DNA of 64,000 nucleotides from Streptomyces sp. NBC_01264 (GCF_026340675.1 NZ_JAPEOX010000001.1:6448001-6512000); one strand, 5' to 3'. Counted from the stretch's first letter, positions 1 through 8,606 are shown. Notes: a model not told the origin generated them from the sequence alone. Made by a program: numbers and translations.

Positions 1-842
1 GCCCGGGCGTGGACCGTGACCCGGCCGTGCGGGGGGCTGTGCTTGACCGCGTTGTCGATCAGGTTCGCCACCACCTGGTGCAGCCGCTCGGCGTCCGCGT
101 ACGCCGTCAGGTCCGGCGGGGACACGTCCAGGTGGAGGTGGACGTCGTTGCGGGTGTGCCCGCCCGAACCGGAGGACAGCCCCGGCCGGCCGGCGGCCGC
201 CAGGCCCGACTCCTTCAGCACCCCCGACAGGTACGGCCACACCTCGAAGCGGCGGGCCCGCAGCGGCACTACCCCGTTGTCCACGCGGGAGAGGTCCAGC
301 AGGGTCTCCACCAGCCGGCCGAGCCGCTCGGTCTGCTTCAGGGCCGTGCGCATGGTCTCCGGATCGGCGGCGGAGACCCCGTCCACCACGTTCTCCAGCA
401 CCGCCCGCAGGGCCGCGATCGGGGTGCGCAGCTCGTGCGAGACGTTGGCGACGAGCTCCTTGCGGTGCCGGTCCACCGCCTCCAGGTCGTCCGCCATCAG
501 ATTGATGGTGGAGGCCAGGTCGCCCAGCTCGTCGCGGCGGCCCGCCCCGCGCACCCGGCGCGTGTAGTCCCCGTGGGATATCGCACGGGCCACGGTGGTC
601 ATGTCGTCCAGCGGCGCCGTCAGGCTGTGCGCCACGAACTGGGTGATCAGCATCGAGGCGATCACCGAGAACACCGTGATGAAGCGCACCTCGGTGGCCG
701 TGCGCAGGGCCACCATCAGCAGCCCCGTGGTGATGAAGACCGACACCACCACGAGCGTGCCCAGCTTGGTCTTGATCGAGAACGGGGAGAAGGGCCGCAG
801 CACCCCGGGCGGCCGCTGCCCCGGCGGCCGGTAGCCGCTCAC
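1..842 (-). CDS. Sensor histidine kinase, C-terminus cut by window edge
   Basis: This is an inner-membrane two-component kinase that would phosphorylate the response regulator encoded just upstream. The GTG start at 842 overlaps the regulator stop as GTGA, so the two are translationally coupled. Two membrane segments lie near residues 27-47 and 55-75 with only about eight residues between them, so there is almost no extracellular sensor. A HAMP linker follows, then the H-box (NVSHELRTPI) and an N-box (NLIDNAVKHS) close to the left end. The G1/G2 ATP-binding boxes lie outside the window. The near-absent loop suggests sensing within the membrane or through a partner, which is inference. The substrate signal is not recognisable. 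Confidence 0.9.
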   Translation of the reverse strand, partial: MSGYRPPGQRPPGVLRPFSPFSIKTKLGTLVVVSVFITTGLLMVALRTATEVRFITVFSVIASMLITQFVAHSLTAPLDDMTTVARAISHGDYTRRVRGAGRRDELGDLASTINLMADDLEAVDRHRKELVANVSHELRTPIAALRAVLENVVDGVSAADPETMRTALKQTERLGRLVETLLDLSRVDNGVVPLRARRFEVWPYLSGVLKESGLAAAGRPGLSSGSGGHTRNDVHLHLDVSPPDLTAYADAERLHQVVANLIDNAVKHSPPHGRVTVHAR

Positions 843-1582
843 GGCTGCGCCGGGGTCTCCAGGGCGTACCCGACGCCGTGAACCGTACGGATCCGCTCGG
901 CGCCGATCTTCCGGCGCAGCGCCTTGATGTGGCTGTCGACCGTACGGGTCCCGGATGCGTCGGCCCAGTCCCAGACCTCGGCGAGCAGCTGCTCCCGCGA
1001 GAGCACCGCCCGCGGGGTCCCTGCCAGGCACACCAGCAGGTCGAACTCCGTCGGCGTCAGGTGCACGTCCTCGGTGTGCACCCGGACCCGGCGCTGCGCG
1101 TGGTCGATCTCCAGATCGCCGAGGCGCAGCGTGGCCCCGCGCGGGGCGTGCGCGGCCACGTTGGCCCGCTCCACCCGCCGCAGCAGTACGTGGACCCGCG
1201 CGGCCAGCTCGCGCATCGAGAAGGGCTTCGTCATGTAGTCGTCGGCGCCGACCCCGAGGCCGACGAGCATGTCGGTCTCGTCGTCCCGGGCCGTGAGCAT
1301 GAGCACCGGAACCGGCCGCTGGGCCTGGACCCGGCGGCAGACCTCCAGGCCGTCGAAGCCCGGCAGCATGACGTCCAGGACCAGGAGATCCGGCAGCCAG
1401 CCCTCGGCCGCGGCGACGGCCGCCGGCCCGTCCGCGGCCGTCTGCACCTGGAAGCCCTCGGCGCGGAGCCGCGCCGCGATGGCCTCCGCGATGGTGTGGT
1501 CGTCCTCGACGACGAGCACCCGCCGCTGCGCGCCGGGGGTGGCCGCGGCGCCGTTGTGGGTGGTGGTGTGCGTCTGTTCCAT
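839..1582 (-). CDS. OmpR/PhoB-family response regulator
   Basis: 247-residue DNA-binding response regulator. The receiver domain (about residues 18-135) has the acidic pair in VVEDD, the phospho-acceptor Asp in LLVLDVMLPG and the Lys of YMTKPF. The C-terminal winged helix (about 150-245) carries TPTEFDLLVCL and RTVDSHIKALRRKIG, typical of OmpR/PhoB proteins. I chose the ATG at 1582 because a purine-rich GGGGCGGGA sits just upstream and the protein then begins a few residues before the receiver fold; longer in-frame extensions have low-complexity sequence only. It is the first gene of a two-gene minus-strand operon with the kinase at 1-842. Regulon unknown. Confidence 0.93.
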   Translation of the reverse strand: MEQTHTTTHNGAAATPGAQRRVLVVEDDHTIAEAIAARLRAEGFQVQTAADGPAAVAAAEGWLPDLLVLDVMLPGFDGLEVCRRVQAQRPVPVLMLTARDDETDMLVGLGVGADDYMTKPFSMRELAARVHVLLRRVERANVAAHAPRGATLRLGDLEIDHAQRRVRVHTEDVHLTPTEFDLLVCLAGTPRAVLSREQLLAEVWDWADASGTRTVDSHIKALRRKIGAERIRTVHGVGYALETPAQP

Positions 1583-1921
1583 GTCCCGCCCCTGAAGATC
1601 CCGCGTGGTAGGGGTGCAGCGTAGAGGAGCGGTCGGGCTCCGGCTATGACGGGTTCGCTGCGCGGGTTCGTTGCCGGGGCCTCTGCCCCCCGGCCTGCGG
1701 CTCAAACGCCGACGGGGCTAGATCTTGGCCACTGCCGGTCCGCAGGTGAGGGCGGTCGACGGGCAGATCCAGCCCCGCCGGCGTTTGAGGCGCGGGGTCC
1801 GGGGCGGCGCCCCGGGGGCTCGGGCGGAGCCCGGGCCCGGCGGGTCAGGGCGGAGCCCTGGGAACGATGGAAGGGCGGGTAGGGGACGGCCCCGCAGGGC
1901 TCCGGGGCTCCGGCTACGGGG
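1583..1921. other. Intergenic region made mainly of dispersed repeat sequence
   Basis: No gene seen. Between the response-regulator start and the stop of the beta-glucosidase gene lies an inverted partial copy (about 1699-1722) and a near-full copy (1769-1907) of the composite repeat that recurs at 35317-35404 and 56616-56750. A promoter for the two-component operon must lie near 1590-1640 but no clear boxes were identified. Confidence 0.6.
1769..1907 (+). repeat. Composite dispersed intergenic repeat, copy 1
   Basis: Begins with CAGCCCCGCCGGCGTTTGAGG, continues through GGGG...CCCC self-complementary stretches and a GGAACGATGGAAGGGCGGGT block, and ends with GGGGACGGCCCCGCAGGGC. The same ordered blocks occur at 35317-35404 (+) and 56616-56750 (-). 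It has internal dyads and no coding character. An inverted fragment with GGCGTTTGAG lies at about 1699-1722 on the minus strand. Confidence 0.75.
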
Positions 1922-3715
1922 CTACAGGGTCAGGCCGTGGCCGTGCGGGAAGACCGGGTCGGCGGTGTCGTTCGGGACGTCGGGCCGGGAGGCCGCCACC
2001 GCGGCCATCGAGCGCGGGAGCTCGAAGGGCAGGCGCCCCTCCGCGGCGGCCCGGCCGAAGGCCACGTCCAGGAGGGCGGCGTCGGACGCCCCGTAGTCCG
2101 CGATCAGCGCGGCCGCCCGCTCCGCGATCTCGGGGATCACCGCGGCCCGCTCCAGGTTGATGCAGACCAGGGTCGGGACGGCGTCCAGGAGGGACAGGAT
2201 CCGGTCGAGTTCCGGCTCGGGGAAGGCCAGTGAACCCGAGTGGAAGAAGGACTCGAAGATGTTCGTGCGGGGCTCGTGCGGGGTGCGCAGCCGCAGCACC
2301 GCCAGGGCCGCCTCGGCCGGGTCGGACACGACGTCCCCGTACGCCGCCGCGACGTCCGCGTCCACGTCCCTGACGTACAGCTTCGGCCGGCCGGACACGG
2401 GCAGGGTGTTCCCGGTGTTGGTGAGCACCGTCAGGGAGCGCCGCTGGGCCGCCGCGCCGACCGCCGTGAAGTCGGCGCGGCCGACCGTCTCGGCCGCCGC
2501 GTCCGGGTCCACGTACGGGTTCTCGAACAGGCCGAGGACGAACTTCTCGCGCAGCAGCCGGCGTACGGACGCGTCGATCCGGGCCTCGGTGACCCGGCCC
2601 GAGCGGACCATCTCCACGATGACCGCGGGGCACTGCTCGCCGCCGAACTGGTCCGAGCCCGCCTCCAGCGCGCGGGCCGCCCGCTCGGACACGCTCAGGT
2701 GCTCCAGGCCCCAGGCGCGGGCCGGGTGCGGCTCGCCGAAGATCGTCGACTCGGTGAGCAGGCCCCAGTCGGTGCACACGATGCCCTGGAAACCGAGCTC
2801 CTCGCGGAGCAGGCCGGTGACGACGCCCTTGTTGAAGCCGAAGCCGACCTCTTCCCAGTCGGTGCCGATGGGCTGGCCGTAGTACGGCATCATCTGCGAG
2901 CAGCCGGCCGCGATGGCCGCCTTGAACGGCTCCAGGTGGTGCTCGCGCATCCCGCCCGGGTAGATCTGCTCCTTGCCGTGCGCGAAGTGCGGGTCCTCGC
3001 CGTCCTTCTGCGGGCCGCCGCCGGGGAAGTGCTTGACCATCGCGGAGACCGAGGACGCGCCGAGCGCCTCGCCCTGCAGGCCCCGTACGTACGCCTGGAC
3101 GAGCTCGCCCGTCAGCTTCGCGTCCGAGCCGAAGGTGCCCGACTGGCGGGCCCAGCGCGGCTCCGTGGCCAGGTCGATCTGCGGGTGCAGGGCGACACGG
3201 AAGCCGACGGAGAGGTACTCGCGCCGCATGATGTCGGCGAACTCGAAGACCAGCTCCGGGTCGCCGATCGCGGCCATGCCGATCGCCTCGGGCCAGGCGG
3301 AGAAGGCGCCGGCGTTGAAGGAGGCGCCGACGTTGTCGGTGAAGGAGTGGCGGGGATCGGTCGACAGGGTCACCGGGATGCCGAGGCGGGTGGCGGCGGC
3401 CATCTCCTGGACGGCGTTCTGCCAGGTCGCCATCGCGCGGGCGCCGTAGCTGCCGAGGAGGTTGAAGTGGGTGAGGTGGCGGCCCTCGATCAGCTCGGGG
3501 GTGGTGAACGGGAGGATCGAGCCGTCGGTCTCGGTGACCGGGGTGCCGTCCGGGTTCATCATCAGCATCGAGTGGAAGAGCTGGCCGGCCTTCTCCTCCA
3601 GGGTCATGCGGGAGAGCAGGTCCTCGACGCGGTCGTCGACGGGGAGGGTGGCGTCCCGGTAGGGGAGGGGGGCGGGGGTGCCGGGGGTGCTCGGGGTGGC
3701 CGGGGCGGTGTTCAT
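1922..3715 (-). CDS. Glycoside hydrolase family 3 beta-glucosidase-like protein
   Basis: 597-residue cytoplasmic-looking GH3 enzyme (no signal peptide) expected to release terminal beta-linked sugars from imported oligosaccharides. The N-terminal barrel starts near residue 30 (DLLSRMTLEEKAGQL), has KHFPGGG near residue 225, and the likely nucleophile Asp316 in IVCTDWGL. The C-terminal alpha/beta domain includes the segment near VLTNTGNTLPV, the usual GH3 C-domain opening. The ATG at 3715 is preceded by AGGAG at ideal spacing; longer upstream frames are only GC-bias extensions. It lies 164 bp downstream of the MFS permease on the same strand, so uptake followed by intracellular hydrolysis is the likely logic. 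Control is probably by the divergent TetR protein. Exact substrate cannot be read from sequence. Confidence 0.93.
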   Translation of the reverse strand: MNTAPATPSTPGTPAPLPYRDATLPVDDRVEDLLSRMTLEEKAGQLFHSMLMMNPDGTPVTETDGSILPFTTPELIEGRHLTHFNLLGSYGARAMATWQNAVQEMAAATRLGIPVTLSTDPRHSFTDNVGASFNAGAFSAWPEAIGMAAIGDPELVFEFADIMRREYLSVGFRVALHPQIDLATEPRWARQSGTFGSDAKLTGELVQAYVRGLQGEALGASSVSAMVKHFPGGGPQKDGEDPHFAHGKEQIYPGGMREHHLEPFKAAIAAGCSQMMPYYGQPIGTDWEEVGFGFNKGVVTGLLREELGFQGIVCTDWGLLTESTIFGEPHPARAWGLEHLSVSERAARALEAGSDQFGGEQCPAVIVEMVRSGRVTEARIDASVRRLLREKFVLGLFENPYVDPDAAAETVGRADFTAVGAAAQRRSLTVLTNTGNTLPVSGRPKLYVRDVDADVAAAYGDVVSDPAEAALAVLRLRTPHEPRTNIFESFFHSGSLAFPEPELDRILSLLDAVPTLVCINLERAAVIPEIAERAAALIADYGASDAALLDVAFGRAAAEGRLPFELPRSMAAVAASRPDVPNDTADPVFPHGHGLTL

Positions 3716-3768
3716 GACGGTGCTCCTGAGGAGGTCGGTCGCGCGGGAGGTCGCGGGGGTGGACGACT

Positions 3769-3846
3769 GTGCGGGTGCGGGTGCGGGTGCGGGTGCGGGT
3801 GCGGGTGCGGGTGTGGGGGCGGGCGCGGGCGCGGGTCCGGGTGCGT
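3769..3846. repeat. GTGCGG hexanucleotide tandem repeat
   Basis: Seven perfect GTGCGG units (3769-3810) followed by about six degenerate units to 3846, in the gap between the MFS stop (3880) and the GH3 start (3715). Translated on the minus strand it would give an Ala-Pro run, but the permease stop precedes it and no start joins it, so it is non-coding spacer. Confidence 0.9.
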
Positions 3847-3879
3847 GGGCGGCGGCGGGTCCGGTCGGGTGGCGGGCCG

Positions 3880-5223
3880 TCACTTGACCGAGCGGATCAG
3901 CTGGACGAGGGCGGCGCCGACGGCGGCCGCGATGCCGCCGACGAGGAAGAGGGAGCCGTAGTTGCCCCCTCCGCCGAGGGCGAGGACGAACGGCGCGAGC
4001 ATCGGCACGAGGGACTGCGGGAGGGCGTTGGCGATGTTGAGGACGCCCATGTCCTTGGCGGCGGTCTCCGGGTCGGGCAGGACGGCGGCGGCGAGCGCCA
4101 CGTCGACCGCGAGGTAGAGGCCCTCGCCGAAGCCGAAGACAGCCACGGCGAAGAGGAACATTCCGAAGGTGCCCGCCGTGGCGATCAGCAGCAGCCCGAC
4201 GCCGATGACGAAGGCGGAAGCCAGCACGAAGGGCTTGCGGCGGCCGGTGGCGTCGGACAGCCAGCCGCCGGCGAGGGAGCCGACCACGACACCGCCGACG
4301 GTGACGAGGGTGGTGGTGAACATCTTCGAGGCGACCTCGCCCTCGGCGACCCCGAGGCGGTCCATCAGGAAGTACACCTGGTAGCTGGTCACGCAGGCGA
4401 TGCCGATGAAGACCAGGAAGCGGCTGGCGAAGTTCCACGAGTAGTCGGGGTTCTTGCGCGGATTCACCCAGAAGCTGTGCAGGAACTCCCGCCAGCCGTA
4501 CGGGGCCACGGACTCGGCGCGGGCCGGCCGGTCGGGCATCACGGCGGCCAGGACGCACACCCTGAGGACGCCGACGACGGCCGGGACGATGAAGGCCAGC
4601 GCCATGTTGTCCGTGAAGAGCCGCGCGAGGAAGCTGCCCGCGACCATCGAGACGGACAGCATCATGCCGACCATGCCGGAGACGCGGCCGCGCTGGTGAT
4701 CCGGGATCAGGTCCGGGATGCAGGCGGTGACCATGCACAGGGCGGCGTTGCAGCCGAGCTGCGCGAGTGCCCAGCCGATCAGCAGCGTGGTGACGTCGGA
4801 GCCGAGGCCCACGACGGTCAGTCCGACGGCGGCCACCATCATGCCGCCCACCAGCCAGGGGCGGCGACGGCCGAACCGGCTGGTCGTGCGGTCGGAGAGG
4901 GCGCCGAAGAGCGGGTTGCCGACGAGGGCGAGCAGCGCTCCGACGGAGAGCACCTTGCCGAGGGCGGCGCCGCGCTCGGCTTCCGGGACGATCTGGGCCA
5001 CGCGCAGGGCCAGGGTCACGACGATCGGGGTGAAGACGGCGATGCAGACGCCGAGCTGGGCGGCGACCAGGCCGAAGATCAGCTTGGCGGGGGCGTCGGC
5101 GGGGGTGCCGGCCGCGGCGGTGACCGGTGCGGTGACCTGGGCGCCGGCCGGGAGGGCCGGTGTGGCCGGATCGGGTCGGTCGGTGGCTTCGAGTGCGCTT
5201 CCGGGGTCCTGCGTGAGCGGCAT
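3880..5223 (-). CDS. MFS transporter, probable sugar permease
   Basis: 447-residue major facilitator superfamily protein with about 12 hydrophobic helices after a 45-residue Ala/Pro-rich cytoplasmic tail. The MFS signature between helices 2 and 3 is visible (GALSDRTTSRFGRRRP), with a second-half counterpart (GWLSDATGRRKP). ATG 5223 has GGAG seven bases upstream. It is the first gene of a permease-beta-glucosidase pair, which suggests it imports a beta-glucoside or related oligosaccharide (inference). The promoter region up to 5371 is shared with a divergent TetR regulator and holds a strong palindrome. Other MFS roles such as efflux cannot be excluded from sequence alone. Confidence 0.9.
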   Translation of the reverse strand: MPLTQDPGSALEATDRPDPATPALPAGAQVTAPVTAAAGTPADAPAKLIFGLVAAQLGVCIAVFTPIVVTLALRVAQIVPEAERGAALGKVLSVGALLALVGNPLFGALSDRTTSRFGRRRPWLVGGMMVAAVGLTVVGLGSDVTTLLIGWALAQLGCNAALCMVTACIPDLIPDHQRGRVSGMVGMMLSVSMVAGSFLARLFTDNMALAFIVPAVVGVLRVCVLAAVMPDRPARAESVAPYGWREFLHSFWVNPRKNPDYSWNFASRFLVFIGIACVTSYQVYFLMDRLGVAEGEVASKMFTTTLVTVGGVVVGSLAGGWLSDATGRRKPFVLASAFVIGVGLLLIATAGTFGMFLFAVAVFGFGEGLYLAVDVALAAAVLPDPETAAKDMGVLNIANALPQSLVPMLAPFVLALGGGGNYGSLFLVGGIAAAVGAALVQLIRSVK

Positions 5224-5280
5224 GGGGGCTCCAACGTCTCCGCGTCGGCCTCGTCGCCGACCGGGCGGTTTCACCGTAGG

Positions 5281-5312
5281 CGCGAAAACCATGCACCCAC
5301 TAGGTTTTCGTG
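5281..5312. promoter_or_regulatory. Inverted-repeat operator between MFS and TetR genes
   Basis: CGCGAAAACC and GGTTTTCGTG arms flank a 12-bp spacer; the inner eight bases of each arm match perfectly and only one of ten pairs fails. It sits in the 148-bp divergent promoter region, which is where a TetR repressor of the MFS/GH3 operon would bind. The AT-rich arms stand out from the surrounding GC-rich DNA. Confidence 0.75.
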
Positions 5313-5371
5313 GAGTGAGCTGGATCACTGCATCGGGATGGCCGGAAACAGTCGGGTTTAGGGTGGTCCGC

Positions 5372-6031
5372 ATGGCACAGGACAAGGGCCGAACGGCCCC
5401 CAAGGCGGCGGCCGCCCGGGGCGGCTACGCGGTGGGCGACGCCCGTCGCCAGAAGATCCTCGACACCGCCGTCGAGCACTTCGCGCAGTGGGGGTTCCAC
5501 GCCTCCTCGCTCGCCCGGATCGCCAACGACTGCGGGATCACCCAGGGCGGCCTGCTCCACCACTTCCGCGGCAAGGAGGACCTGCTGCTGTCCGTGCTGG
5601 CGCAGAGCGAGCAGCACGACGTCGAGCGGCTCTTCAGCGGCCCCGGGGAGGAGGCGCCCCCGGTCGCCGCGCACTTCGCCGCGGTGGTCGCCCTCGCCGA
5701 GGAGAACGCCCGCCGGCCCGGGCTCGTACGGATGTACAACACGCTGGTCGGCGAGTCCGGGAACCCGGGCCACCCCGCGCACGCCTACTTCCGGCAGCGC
5801 TACGACCGGGTCCTCGGCTACAGCGTCGGCCTGCTCCGGGCGGGCGTCGAGCGGGGCGAAGTACGGCCGGACACGGACTGCGGGGCCGTCGGCCGCGAGA
5901 CCATCGCTGTGATGGACGGGTTCCAGATCCAGTGGGTGCTGGACCCGGAGGGCGTGGACATGGCGGTCCTGCTCCGCGGCTACCTGGACCGGCGGTTGCG
6001 GGAGATCACGGTGGCGGGAACGGGGCTGTGA
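5372..6031 (+). CDS. TetR-family transcriptional regulator
   Basis: 219-residue regulator. The helix-turn-helix spans about residues 28-75 (KILDTAVEHFAQWGFHASSL then CGITQGGLLHHFRGKEDLL), in the TetR position. The C-terminal ligand domain has no recognised specificity motif. It is transcribed away from the MFS permease and GH3 genes across a 148-bp region with a near-perfect palindrome, so it very likely represses that operon and itself, with a sugar or sugar derivative as inducer (inference). ATG 5372 was chosen as the first start giving the canonical distance to the HTH; further upstream frame is the antisense of the permease. Confidence 0.92.
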   Translation: MAQDKGRTAPKAAAARGGYAVGDARRQKILDTAVEHFAQWGFHASSLARIANDCGITQGGLLHHFRGKEDLLLSVLAQSEQHDVERLFSGPGEEAPPVAAHFAAVVALAEENARRPGLVRMYNTLVGESGNPGHPAHAYFRQRYDRVLGYSVGLLRAGVERGEVRPDTDCGAVGRETIAVMDGFQIQWVLDPEGVDMAVLLRGYLDRRLREITVAGTGL

Positions 6032-6082
6032 CGGGGCGGTGGCCGGGGCGGTAGGGGTGGTGCCGGGCTTTCTTCAGCTGTG

Positions 6083-6739
6083 TCAGCGCGACTCGAAGGA
6101 CGGCAGCGCGCCCAGGACCCCCTGCAGGGGCCGCGGCAGCGTGGTCTGGTCGGCGGCGACCTCGTAGCCGCCGTGCCGGAAGGCGTACGTGAACGAGTCG
6201 AAGACCGGTTGGGCGGGCATCGAGATCCGCGGCAGGCGGGGGAAGTCCGCCTCCTGGAGTGCGGTGCGCAGCTTCGCGAGGGCGGACGCCGAGAGCTTGC
6301 CGTGGTCGACCGTCTCGGCCTTGGCGTTCAGTCGCAGGAACGATCCGTCGCCCTTGATGATCAAGGTGCTGGTCTTTCCGGCGAGGCCCCCGCTACGGGT
6401 GACCGCGACGAGCGTCTCGTCCGCGCGGGGCGGCGAGGCGCTGGGTGCGGGGGCGGAGGTGCTCGGGGCGGGAGGCGGGGCGGGAGCGGTCGTGCCGGTG
6501 CCCGGGGCCGGGCTCTGGCCGGCGCTCTGACCGGGGGACGGAGTCCCCGGGGCGTCCGTCGCCGTCCCGGAGGGGTCGGCCGTGGCGGTGCCGGTGCCCG
6601 TGCTCGCGTTCGTGTCCGGCTTCGGCTTCGGTGAGGCCCCGTCCCCCGACCCGTCGGAGGAACATCCGCCCAGGGCCGCCACCACGGCCAGCGCCACGGC
6701 CGCCGTCGCCCAACCCACTCGCCCACCACGTGCTCGCAC
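6083..6739 (-). CDS. Secreted lipoprotein of unknown function
   Basis: 218-residue protein with a GTG start preceded by GGGGGTGGGG. A twin-arginine-poor signal peptide ends in a lipobox LGGC (Cys26), so the mature protein should be lipid-anchored outside the membrane. Residues 27-105 are a Gly/Ser/Thr/Pro-rich linker, and the C-terminal domain (about 106-218) is compact, with no family that I recognise. It is divergent from the glycosyltransferase at 6820. Function unknown. Confidence 0.82.
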   Translation of the reverse strand: MRARGGRVGWATAAVALAVVAALGGCSSDGSGDGASPKPKPDTNASTGTGTATADPSGTATDAPGTPSPGQSAGQSPAPGTGTTAPAPPPAPSTSAPAPSASPPRADETLVAVTRSGGLAGKTSTLIIKGDGSFLRLNAKAETVDHGKLSASALAKLRTALQEADFPRLPRISMPAQPVFDSFTYAFRHGGYEVAADQTTLPRPLQGVLGALPSFESR

Positions 6740-6819
6740 GCCCCACCCCCGCAGGTATCCGGCTCGAACCCCGAGTATGGAGTCAGCACCACCCGCACGG
6801 ATAGCACCCGGAGGCCGAC

Positions 6820-8319
6820 ATCCGCCGCTTCGCCCCTTGGCGCTGGCTGCCGCCGCTCACCGCTTTCGCCCTCGGCCTCTGGGGCCTTTCGCGGGGCGGC
6901 TCCCTGTGGCGCGACGAGTCCGTCACATGGCAGGTCGCGCACCGCCCGCTCGGGGAGCTCTGGGAACTGCTGGGCCAGGTCGACGCCGTCCACGGCCTCT
7001 ACTACCTGCTGATGCACGGGGTCTTCGCGGTCTTCGCGGCAACGGGCACCACCGCCTCCGACCCCGGCCTCTGGCCCCTGCGCCTCCCCTCGGTGGCCGC
7101 CACCGCCCTCGCCGCGTCCGGCGTGGCCGCGGTGGCGCACCACCTGGCGGGCGGGCGGCGCGGCGGGGCCGCCCGGTCCGGGGGCGCGGAGCCGTCCGGG
7201 GACGCCGGCCGAGTCGGCGGTGCCGCGGGCCGAGTCGGCGGTGCCGCGGGCGCCGGCCGGGCCGGGCACGCCGACCTTGCCGACCGGGTCGCGTTGTTGT
7301 CCGGGGTCGCGTACGCCCTGCTGCCGCCCGTGCAGATGTACGCCCAGGAGGGACGCTCGTACGCCTTCGTCGCCGCGGCCGTCGTCTGGGCCGCGTACCT
7401 GATGCTGCGCGAGCGCTGGGTCGCCTACGCCGTGGTGCTCGTGCTGGGGTGCTGGCTGCACGAGTTCGCCGTACTGGCCCTGCCCGCGCACGCGTTCGCC
7501 GCCCGGCGCTCGCGCGGCTGGCGGTTCGCGGCCGGGGCCGTCGTGGTCGCGCTGCTGCCGCTCGCCCTGGTCAGCGCACGGCAGGCGCAGCAGCAGCTGG
7601 GCTGGCTCGGGCGGCCGAGCTGGCAGGACTGGGCGGCGTACGGAGTCCTCGCGGCCGCCTCGCTGCTCCTGGCCCGCGGAGCCGCGCGGGAACTCGTACG
7701 GGTCGCCCTGCCGCTGGCGCTGCTGCCCCCCGGGCTGTTGCTCGCGATCTCACTGGTGCACCCCTGGTACGTGGACCGGTACGTCCTCTACGCCCTCGCC
7801 GGCTTCGCCCTCCTCGTGGGGGCGCGGCTCGCCACGGCGCGGGGGTGGTGGGTGTGGCCGCTGGTCGGGGTCCTCCTCGTCCCGGTCGGGTTCTGGTCCG
7901 CGTGGCTGCGTACCCCCGAGAGCCGCAAGGACGACGCGCGGGCGGTGGCGGCGGCCGTCCGCGAGGCCGCGCGCCCGGGGGACGCGGTGCTCTTCCTCCC
8001 CTCGCGGCGGCGCGAATGGCTGCTGTCCTCACCACAGGTCTACGGGTCCCTGCGCGACCTCGCCCTGTCCGGCACCCCGGCGGCTTCGCGGAGCCTCCAG
8101 GGCGTGGAGCGGACCCCGGAGGAGATCCGGGTGGCCCTGCTCGACCCGGCCGTCGACCGGGTGGTCGCCCTGCTGGACCCGGCGGGGCAGCCGCTGGACG
8201 GCTACCCGGCGGAGGCGGTGAAACGCCAGACGCTGGTCTCCCACTTCGACCTGTGCTCCGTGCGGGACGTGCGCGGCGCCCGAGTGGCCCTCTTCGCCAA
8301 ACCGGGCGACTGCCCGTAG
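6820..8319 (+). CDS. GT39-like polytopic glycosyltransferase, apparent ATC start
   Basis: About 499-residue multi-spanning membrane protein. The first loop contains WRDE (residues 30-33) after the first helix, the acidic motif typical of polyprenol-phosphate-sugar-dependent (GT-C/GT39) transferases, followed by VDAVHGLYYLLMHG. Another eight or more hydrophobic helices follow and a soluble C-terminal domain. The frame opens after a TAG at 6802 and has no ATG, GTG or TTG before the ATG at 7012, which lies beyond WRDE. An ideal GGAGG (6810-6814) sits five bases before ATC 6820, so I place the start there. It may mannosylate or glycosylate secreted proteins or envelope lipids; the acceptor is unknown. 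A 21-bp perfect tandem duplication (7207-7248) lies in an internal loop. Confidence 0.78.
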   Translation: MRRFAPWRWLPPLTAFALGLWGLSRGGSLWRDESVTWQVAHRPLGELWELLGQVDAVHGLYYLLMHGVFAVFAATGTTASDPGLWPLRLPSVAATALAASGVAAVAHHLAGGRRGGAARSGGAEPSGDAGRVGGAAGRVGGAAGAGRAGHADLADRVALLSGVAYALLPPVQMYAQEGRSYAFVAAAVVWAAYLMLRERWVAYAVVLVLGCWLHEFAVLALPAHAFAARRSRGWRFAAGAVVVALLPLALVSARQAQQQLGWLGRPSWQDWAAYGVLAAASLLLARGAARELVRVALPLALLPPGLLLAISLVHPWYVDRYVLYALAGFALLVGARLATARGWWVWPLVGVLLVPVGFWSAWLRTPESRKDDARAVAAAVREAARPGDAVLFLPSRRREWLLSSPQVYGSLRDLALSGTPAASRSLQGVERTPEEIRVALLDPAVDRVVALLDPAGQPLDGYPAEAVKRQTLVSHFDLCSVRDVRGARVALFAKPGDCP

Positions 8320-8606
8320 CCGGGGCGGGGGCCACCTGTCCGCTCCCGGCCGTGCCATGCCCCCCCGGCGCCGAGGGGCCCGATCAGGGGGAGGGCCGTT
8401 GCCGCTCCGGGGATCTGGGAACCCCCGGGCCCTTCGGTCTCCGTAGATGAGCGCCCAGGGCCCGTGGTGCCCTGCCCCGGGGGCGGTGGGCCGGGGGAAC
8501 CTGCCCCCAGGGTGGGTGCGTTCGTGGGAGGCGGGGGAGCGGGAGGGAGGATGGGCGGTGGGCCGCGGAGCTTGCCGGGGTCGTCGACTTCTGCCGGAGG
8601 TGCCGT

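Noticed and set aside
3769..3846. Ala-Pro repeat tail of a protein
   Set aside because: The hexamer would code for such a tail only in frames that are not connected to either neighbouring gene.
3716..5296. Extension of the beta-glucosidase frame upstream through the permease gene
   Set aside because: It runs in a shadow frame of the MFS gene; the ATG at 3715 with AGGAG is the natural start.
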